NCBI GenBank assembly: GCA_013695505.1
Contig: JACDAH010000234.1
Span: forward strand, 1 to 11,248
Source: Chloroflexota bacterium
GTDB taxonomy: Bacteria; Chloroflexota; Limnocylindria; Limnocylindrales; CSP1-4
DNA: 11,248 nt
Reading direction: 5' to 3'
The notes below the pieces were generated by a model. The model saw nothing but the letters and a program-made list of their open reading frames with translations. It did not search any database and was not told the origin of the DNA. This document shows, piece by piece, positions 7,054-11,248 of the stretch. Both the position numbers and the translations under genes were made by a program. Within the stretch, counting starts at the first letter, position 1. Each line of letters starts with the position of its first letter.

Positions 7054-7796
7054 CCGGTCCCGGCACCTCCAACGATCGGGTCCACGTGCCCGATCTCCGC
7101 CGCCTGTCCCCGACGGGCCGGGTCGAGGCCTTCAGCGACGGCGTCATGGCGATCGCGATCACGCTGCTCGTCCTGGAGCTGAAGGTCCCCGCCCCGGCCG
7201 CGATCGGTGAAGGCGCGCTGTTCGACGCATTGGCCGCTCGCTGGCCCTCCTACCTCGCCTATCTGGTCGCGTTCACGACGATCGGGATCATCTGGCTCAA
7301 CCACCACACGCTGATGGCGAAGATCGCCCGGTTCGATGCCCGGCTCCACTGGCTCAACCTCGTGCTCCTGCTCGGCGTGGCCACGCTGCCATTCCCGACT
7401 GCGCTCCTCGCGGACTACATCGCCGAGGGCGGCTCGAATGCGTCGGTCGCCGCCGTCGCGTACGGCCTTACGTCGACGGTCATGGCCCTCCCGTGGAGCT
7501 TCATGTGGCGCCACCTCCGCGACCATCCGGAGCTGCTCGAGCCGGGCTACGACGCCGCCCACGCGCGGATCGAGCTCCGGCGCGGGTCGCTCGGCGTTCC
7601 GATCTATCTCGCGGCGACGGCCGTCTCCCTCATCCAGCCGCTCGTCGCGCTGGCACTCTACGCCGGGATCGCCGCGGTCTACGCGATCACGAGCCAGGGC
7701 TGGACCGACCCGACCGATGCCGGGCCACCCGCCACCGGGCCACCCGACGCCGGCCCACCCGACGCGGGCCGACCAGACCCGGAGACAACCGGGTGA
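7050..7796 (+). CDS. TMEM175/DUF1211-family potassium-channel-like membrane protein
   Basis: Bacterial TMEM175 homologues are tetrameric K+-permeable channels with six-helix subunits. The 248-residue product shows the family hallmark in helix 1, R-V-E-A-F-S-D-G-V-M-A-I-A-I-T (24-38), containing the FSD motif. It also has the helix-3 segment GIIWLNHHTLM (79-89) and further helices at about 100-122, 133-153 and 184-213. The C-terminus (223-248) is a Pro/Gly/Asp-rich tail of imperfect DAGPP repeats, not expected for the channel core. The GTG at 7050 overlaps the fahA stop as GTGA and keeps the N-terminus short; GTG 7086 is an alternative start. No role in tyrosine breakdown is evident. Its position may simply reflect co-expression, or ion and pH balance during growth on acids, which is inference. 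Confidence 0.88.
   Translation: MTGPGTSNDRVHVPDLRRLSPTGRVEAFSDGVMAIAITLLVLELKVPAPAAIGEGALFDALAARWPSYLAYLVAFTTIGIIWLNHHTLMAKIARFDARLHWLNLVLLLGVATLPFPTALLADYIAEGGSNASVAAVAYGLTSTVMALPWSFMWRHLRDHPELLEPGYDAAHARIELRRGSLGVPIYLAATAVSLIQPLVALALYAGIAAVYAITSQGWTDPTDAGPPATGPPDAGPPDAGRPDPETTG
7716..7775 (+). repeat. Four imperfect 15-bp repeats at the 3' end of the TMEM175-like gene
   Basis: Four consecutive 15-bp units (7716-7730, 7731-7745, 7746-7760 and 7761-7775) encode DAGPP, ATGPP, DAGPP and DAGRP. They share the core GCCGGGCCACCC with synonymous and non-synonymous drift, pointing to old tandem duplication of a low-complexity tail, probably cytoplasmic and disordered. Confidence 0.75.
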
Positions 7797-8917
7797 GGAT
7801 CGTCAGCTCGGGCACCGCATCCCTGACCTTCCCGGCCCTGCCCGACGGGCTGGACACGCCCCGCGTCATCGTCGATCTCGCCCGGGTCGCGCGGAACATC
7901 GCCACCCTCCAGGACGAGCTGGATCGTCGCGGGATCGCCCTCCGGCCGCACGCCAAGACCCACAAGAGCATCGCCATCGCCCGGATGCAGGTGGCCGCCG
8001 GGGCGAAGGGCATCACCGTCGGGACCCTTGGCGAAGCGGAGGTGTTCGTTGCGGCGGGCATCACCGACGTCTTCCTGGCCTATCCGCTCCGGGCGGATGG
8101 ACCCAAGGCCGCCCGGCTCCGGGCCCTCCACGCGGCCGCCCCGGCGCTCCGGGTCGGGGTCGACTCAGCCGGATCGGCCGCCGTCCTGGCCGCGGCGATC
8201 ACCGGGTCCGACCGACCGCTGACCGTCCTCATCGAGGTCGATCCCGGCAACCGCCGGACCGGCGTGGACTCGCCCGCCGCCGTCGTCGGAGTCGCCCGCG
8301 CAGCGCGCGAGGCGGGTCTCGTCGTCGGGGGCGTGTTCAGCCACGGCGGCCACGGCTATTGGACCGGAGGAGCCCTGGACGCCGGCACGGACGAGGTCCG
8401 GGCACTGACCGCCGCCGCCGAGGCGCTTCATGCGACCGGGATTGCCTGCACGACGATCAGCGCCGGCTCGACGCCGACGATGCTGACCGCCGCCGCTGGC
8501 GCTGTCACCGAGATGCGCGCCGGGACCTACGTCTACGGCGATCGCCAGCAGTGGGCGCTCGGCGCCATTTCGGCGGACGGCTGCGCCGTCGCGGTCGCGG
8601 CCACGGTCGTATCGGTCCACGGCGACCGCATCGTGCTCGATGCCGGGGCCAAGGCCCTGACGAAGGACCGCGCCGACTGGCTGACCGGGTTCGGCGCCAT
8701 CGTCGGCTACCCCGAGCTCGTCATCGAGCGAGTCAACGACTACCACGGCGTCGTGGCGGCGCCGCCCGGGATCGCCCGGCCGAGCCTGGGGCAGATCGTC
8801 GCCATCGTGCCGAACCACGTCTGTCCGGTCATCGATCTCGTCGACTCGGTGGTCGCGGTAGCGGCCGACGGTCGGGCCGAGGAATGGCGTGTCGACGCCC
8901 GCGGCCGGAGCGGCTGA
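7793..8917 (+). CDS. D-threonine aldolase/D-serine dehydratase-like PLP enzyme
   Basis: The 374-residue product belongs to the fold-type III (alanine-racemase-like) D-threonine aldolase/D-serine dehydratase family, which acts on D-3-hydroxy amino acids in the cytoplasm with PLP and a metal. The PLP lysine lies in RPHAKTHKS (51-59, most likely K55). A phosphate-binding SAGSTPT is at 224-230, the conserved RAGTYVYGD at 242-250, and the C-terminal metal pair at H342-V-C344 in PNHVCPVID. The H-x-C pair resembles the zinc site described for eukaryotic-type D-serine dehydratase more than the H-x-D of classical D-threonine aldolase, so a D-serine dehydratase-like reaction is possible; substrate is unresolved. 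The GTG at 7793 overlaps the previous stop as GTGA, with GGAG (7781-7784) eight bases upstream. The next gene starts 3 nt after its stop. It is not part of known tyrosine catabolism. Confidence 0.88.
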   Translation: MRIVSSGTASLTFPALPDGLDTPRVIVDLARVARNIATLQDELDRRGIALRPHAKTHKSIAIARMQVAAGAKGITVGTLGEAEVFVAAGITDVFLAYPLRADGPKAARLRALHAAAPALRVGVDSAGSAAVLAAAITGSDRPLTVLIEVDPGNRRTGVDSPAAVVGVARAAREAGLVVGGVFSHGGHGYWTGGALDAGTDEVRALTAAAEALHATGIACTTISAGSTPTMLTAAAGAVTEMRAGTYVYGDRQQWALGAISADGCAVAVAATVVSVHGDRIVLDAGAKALTKDRADWLTGFGAIVGYPELVIERVNDYHGVVAAPPGIARPSLGQIVAIVPNHVCPVIDLVDSVVAVAADGRAEEWRVDARGRSG

Positions 8918-8920
8918 GCG

Positions 8921-9463
8921 TTGGCCAGAACCGCCGCCGACCAGCGAATCGCGATCGAGCCCATGACCGCAGAGGACGGTCCGGCCGTCCTCGACATCTA
9001 CGGCCAGGGAATCGCCAACGGCGACGCCACTCTCGAGACCGTCATTCCGGACTGGCACCACTGGAACGCGAGCCATCGGCGGGATTGCCGATTCGTCGCG
9101 CGTCTCGGCGATCGCGTCGTCGGCTGGACGGCGATCGGGCGCTACTCGCCGCGCGCGGTCTACGAGGGAGTCGCGTGGGAGAGCGTCTACGTTGACGCGT
9201 CGGCGCGCGGGCGCGGCATCGGCGGTTCTCTGCTCATGGCTCTCGTGCCGGCGTCCGAGGCTGCCGGCGTCTGGTCACTGCTCGCCGGTGTCCTCGTCGA
9301 AAACGCCCCAAGCCTGGCCCTCCACGAGCGCGCCGGCTTCCGGCGGATCGGCGTCCACGAGCGCCTCGGCCGGGACGCGACGGGCCGCTGGCGCGACGTG
9401 GTGCTCCTCGAGCGTCGGAGCGCCTCGGTCGGGGACTCGGCAGCCGCGCCGGACGGGTCGTGA
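8921..9463 (+). CDS. GNAT N-acetyltransferase, phosphinothricin acetyltransferase-like
   Basis: The 180-residue product is a GCN5-related acetyltransferase using acetyl-CoA. It opens with the IEPMTAEDGPAVLDIY pattern (12-27) of PAT/methionine-sulfoximine acetyltransferases. It has the beta-4 region ESVYVDASARGRGIG (87-101) with the acetyl-CoA loop R-G-R-G-I-G (96-101), and closes with ENAPSLALHERAGF (127-140), typical of this subfamily. The likely start is TTG at 8921, three bases after the previous stop, with CCGGAG (8905-8910) 10 nt upstream; the next ATG (8963) would cut off the first beta strand. About 13 residues at the C-terminus (168-180) look unstructured. Natural substrates of the subfamily include glutamine-analogue and other amino-acid-like amines; here it follows a D-amino-acid enzyme, so a small amino compound is a reasonable guess. 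Confidence 0.87.
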   Translation: MARTAADQRIAIEPMTAEDGPAVLDIYGQGIANGDATLETVIPDWHHWNASHRRDCRFVARLGDRVVGWTAIGRYSPRAVYEGVAWESVYVDASARGRGIGGSLLMALVPASEAAGVWSLLAGVLVENAPSLALHERAGFRRIGVHERLGRDATGRWRDVVLLERRSASVGDSAAAPDGS

Positions 9464-9542
9464 GGGTCGGCGTTCGAAATCGGAACCCCGGGACGACATC
9501 AGCGCCTGCTTCGTGTTCCGGGGGACCACCTGGGCCCGGTGG

Positions 9543-10388
9543 CTACGCCAGCCGATAGAGCTGACGGGCACCGTGGAGGCCTTTGAGCTCGTGCATGCCG
9601 ACGTCCTCGAAGACGAGGTCGGATCCGTCGACGAGGTCCCGGACCGTCGCCGACACGAGGATCTCGTTGGGCCCTGCGACACCCATGACCCGCGCCGCCG
9701 TGTGCACGGCGAGGCCCCGCAGGTCGTCGATCGTGACCTCCACTTCGCCACTGTGGACGCCGCACCGGATCGCCAGGTCCAGGCTGCGGGCCGCCTGGCG
9801 GATTGCGGTGGCCCCGCGCACAGCCGCCTCTGCCCCGTCGAATGCGGCGAGCAGACCGTCGCCCGTGGTCTTCACGACCCGACCGCGGCGGCGTTCGATC
9901 GCTTCGCCGGCGAGGCGATTGTGCTCGCTGATCAGGTTTCGCCAATCGCTCGGACCGAGGTCGCTCGCGATTCGTGTCGAATCGACGATGTCGGTCATGA
10001 CGATCGAAGCGAGGACGCGGTCGACGGTCGTGTCTCGAGACCGGCCATACGTCCGCATCCCGGCGACGTCGAACCCGATCCATGGTGCGTCCCCGACGAC
10101 CCACGCGTCATGTCCGGGCGGGATCTCCGCGACCTCGCCCGGGCCCGTCTCCAGCTCGGCGCCGTCCGCCAGCTGCATGCGGAGGCGGCCCGACACCGAT
10201 AGCAGGACGTGATGGTGCTCGCACCACTCGGTTCCGGCGACGGGCTTCACCTCGGTCACCCAGCGCCAGCCGGGCTGGTATTCGAGGCGACCGATGACCA
10301 GGTCGCCGAGCTCCACGACCTCGGCAGTGCCGAGCGGGAAGCGGCGGACATCCGTCGAATCGCTGAACCGTCTTCGCTGCAGCCGCAC
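9543..10388 (-). CDS. Cupin sensor fused to class III adenylate/guanylate cyclase
   Basis: The 281-residue product (from GTG 10388) joins an N-terminal cupin (about 20-110) to a C-terminal class III nucleotide cyclase domain (about 124-281); no membrane segment is seen. The cupin shows the subfamily pattern GWRWVTEVKPVAGT (40-53), CEHHH (56-60) and IPPGHDAWVVGD (89-100). In the cyclase domain, metal aspartates D133 (MTDIVDST) and D177 (KTTGDG), the purine-recognising-type K173 and transition-state R233 are present. The usual Asn is H229 (VHTAAR), which also occurs in related bacterial cyclases. Activity is likely; ATP versus GTP preference cannot be settled. The GTG at 10388 has AGAGGG eight bases upstream and starts just before the cupin; ATG 10481 or ATG 10628 would prepend Arg/Ser-rich sequence. 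It is divergent from hmgA and converges with the GNAT gene, whose stop is 79 bp away. Confidence 0.85.
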   Translation of the reverse strand: MRLQRRRFSDSTDVRRFPLGTAEVVELGDLVIGRLEYQPGWRWVTEVKPVAGTEWCEHHHVLLSVSGRLRMQLADGAELETGPGEVAEIPPGHDAWVVGDAPWIGFDVAGMRTYGRSRDTTVDRVLASIVMTDIVDSTRIASDLGPSDWRNLISEHNRLAGEAIERRRGRVVKTTGDGLLAAFDGAEAAVRGATAIRQAARSLDLAIRCGVHSGEVEVTIDDLRGLAVHTAARVMGVAGPNEILVSATVRDLVDGSDLVFEDVGMHELKGLHGARQLYRLA

Positions 10389-10575
10389 CCTGGACACCCT
10401 CTTCGATCCGACCCGGGGCTGTCCGAGTGATCCTGCCACATCCTGCCGTCGCCGAACGGAGTCGGGGCGGACCCGCGGCATCGAAGCCTGCCGCCGGAGT
10501 GAACGTTCGGCCGGCCGCCTCCCGTCATCGCGGGTAGTCGCGGCCAGCTCGGCCGCGTCCGGCGATGGGGATCGG

Positions 10576-10650
10576 GTGGATCGAGACCTCGTCGAGCGGG
10601 CCCGCTCGGGCGAACGTGAGGCATTCACCCGTGTACACGCAGGTCCCTAG
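10576..10650 (+). pseudogene. Remnant of an ECF sigma factor N-terminus
   Basis: From GTG 10576 a frame of 24 codons reads VDRDLVERARSGEREAF, then TRVHAGP and a TAG stop (10648-10650). The first 20 residues match the classic opening of ECF sigma-factor region 2 (D-L-V-x-R-A-R-x-G-D-x-x-A-F), which normally continues for about 150 more residues. No continuation is visible in any frame downstream, where hmgA begins 34 nt later. The stop codon touches the left arm of a perfect inverted repeat. Best read as the 5' stub of a deleted sigma-factor gene; chance resemblance in a GC-rich frame is possible given the length. Confidence 0.42.
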
Positions 10651-10653
10651 ACT
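10624..10653 (+). promoter_or_regulatory. Possible hmgA promoter with internal palindrome
   Basis: TTCACC (10624-10629) and TAGACT (10648-10653), 18 bp apart, match the -35 and -10 consensus at four of six positions each. The perfect 8-bp palindrome GTGTACAC (10631-10638) lies in the spacer, a plausible regulator site. The -10 overlaps the start of the 13-bp inverted repeat before hmgA. Used as drawn, transcription would begin near 10660, inside the repeat. Confidence 0.3.
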
Positions 10654-10680
10654 GGCCTCCTCACCCCGAGGAGGCCAGTC
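10650..10680 (+). promoter_or_regulatory. Perfect 13-bp inverted repeat sequestering the hmgA Shine-Dalgarno
   Basis: GACTGGCCTCCTC (10650-10662) is the exact reverse complement of GAGGAGGCCAGTC (10668-10680), with a 5-nt loop ACCCC. The right arm contains the complete ribosome binding site GAGGAGG (10668-10674), 10 nt before the hmgA ATG at 10685. If the whole repeat is transcribed, the hairpin would bury the Shine-Dalgarno. If transcription starts inside it, the repeat is more likely a DNA operator for a dimeric regulator. There is no T run after it, so it is not an ordinary intrinsic terminator. Confidence 0.8.
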
Positions 10681-10684
10681 CCGC

Positions 10685-11248
10685 ATGTATTACGTCGCCC
10701 GCGGCAGCATCCCCCGCCAACGCCACACCCAGCACCGCGCCCCCGACGGCAGTCTCTACGCCGAGGAGCTGTTCGGAGTCGAGGGCTTCACGGGCCGGAG
10801 CTCGCTGCTGTACCACGTGACGCCGCCGACCCGGACGCACAAGATCGAAGCGGGAGCGCGGGTCGTCCTCGAAGCGGCCGACGACGGGCTCCACCGCCAT
10901 CGGCTGACGAAGACTGGCGCGGTCGAACCGAAGGGCGACATCGTGAGCGGGCGGATCCCGCTCTACTTCAACAACGACGTCGTGTTCGGAATCGTTCGGC
11001 CGGCGGAGGCCCAGCCCGAGGGCCGTTTCTACCGTAACGGCATCGCCGACGAGATGCTGTTCGTCCACGAGGGGACGGGCCTCTGCCGGACGATCTTCGG
11101 CGACCTTCGCTACGCGCCGGGCGACTACCTGGTGCTGCCGATCGGCACGACCTGGCGACTCGAGCCAGACGCCGGCTCCGGGCAGCGGATCTTGTACCTC
11201 GAGGCGCCCTCCGAGATCGAGCCGCCGAAGCGCTATCGCAACGACTAC
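10685..11248 (+). CDS. hmgA: Homogentisate 1,2-dioxygenase, N-terminal part (cut by window end)
   Basis: The enzyme opens the ring of homogentisate with O2 and Fe(II) to give maleylacetoacetate, the step after HPPD. The frame from ATG 10685 is open for 188 codons to the last base, so the C-terminal half, which holds the iron ligands (two His and one Glu), is outside the window. The visible part matches the N-terminal beta-sandwich of the family: MYYVARGSIPRQRHTQH (1-17), then AEELFGVEGFTGRSSLLYH (26-44), YFNNDV (94-99), DEMLFVHEGTG (122-132) and YAPGDYLVLPIGTTWR (141-156). Full-length relatives have about 380-430 residues. The start is fixed by GAGGAGG 10 nt upstream, inside a perfect inverted repeat. 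It is divergent from the cupin-cyclase gene, with 296 bp between the starts. Maleylacetoacetate isomerase, the missing pathway member, may lie downstream. Confidence 0.95.
   Translation, partial: MYYVARGSIPRQRHTQHRAPDGSLYAEELFGVEGFTGRSSLLYHVTPPTRTHKIEAGARVVLEAADDGLHRHRLTKTGAVEPKGDIVSGRIPLYFNNDVVFGIVRPAEAQPEGRFYRNGIADEMLFVHEGTGLCRTIFGDLRYAPGDYLVLPIGTTWRLEPDAGSGQRILYLEAPSEIEPPKRYRNDY

Noticed and set aside
8165..9076. Minus-strand open frame of 303 codons opposite the PLP enzyme and GNAT genes
   Set aside because: Both plus-strand genes have intact family motifs and good start contexts; this frame shows no domain.
9481..9542. CGGAAC...GTTCCG and CCACC...GGTGG pairs between the convergent GNAT and cyclase genes as terminators
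   Set aside because: Arms of 5-6 bp, one with a 28-nt loop, and no T run; not distinguishable from chance.
10389..10628. Extended N-terminus for the cupin-cyclase (ATG 10628 or ATG 10481)
   Set aside because: The extra residues are Arg/Ser-rich without any domain, while GTG 10388 has an AGAGGG site at a proper distance just before the cupin. ATG 10481 cannot be fully excluded.
10650..10680. The hmgA inverted repeat as an intrinsic terminator of the upstream fragment
   Set aside because: No T run follows; the right arm instead carries the hmgA Shine-Dalgarno and the gene starts 5 nt later.

Overview
The window is GC-rich (roughly 70% by eye), densely packed with genes, and uses GTG or TTG starts in about half of them. 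That style, with the protein flavours seen, suggests an environmental Chloroflexota (Limnocylindria-like) or an actinobacterial relative. The taxonomic call is an inference. No rRNA, tRNA, CRISPR array, transposase or phage gene was seen.

Layout. Positions 1-339 hold no supportable gene, only small inverted repeats. A DinB-family gene (340-837, minus) diverges from hppD (976-2145, plus), encoding 4-hydroxyphenylpyruvate dioxygenase. Two small membrane-protein genes follow on the plus strand (2330-2704, DUF6220-like; 2730-3218, DUF2269-like). They converge on a large minus-strand gene (3295-5853) for a membrane-anchored GAF-GGDEF-EAL c-di-GMP enzyme. Divergent from it is a tightly packed plus-strand operon: fahA-type fumarylacetoacetate hydrolase (5974-7053), a TMEM175/DUF1211 channel-like protein (7050-7796), a D-threonine aldolase/D-serine dehydratase-like PLP enzyme (7793-8917) and a GNAT acetyltransferase (8921-9463). 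A cupin plus class III nucleotide cyclase gene (9543-10388, minus) follows. Its upstream region is shared with hmgA, homogentisate 1,2-dioxygenase (10685 to the window end, plus), which is cut off by the window edge.

How it fits together. HPPD, homogentisate dioxygenase and fumarylacetoacetate hydrolase are three of the four steps from 4-hydroxyphenylpyruvate to fumarate plus acetoacetate, so this is a tyrosine/phenylalanine (homogentisate) catabolic island. Maleylacetoacetate isomerase is not in the window. Instead of one compact operon, the three genes are separated by membrane proteins and by two second-messenger enzymes, one for c-di-GMP and one for cAMP or cGMP.

Most noteworthy: (1) a perfect 13-bp inverted repeat with a 5-nt loop just before the hmgA ATG, containing its whole Shine-Dalgarno sequence; (2) a 24-codon remnant resembling the start of an ECF sigma factor that ends where this inverted repeat begins; (3) a cupin-cyclase divergent from hmgA that could be an aromatic-catabolite sensor; (4) successive GTGA stop/start overlaps in the fahA operon, possibly starting with a 9-codon leader ORF.
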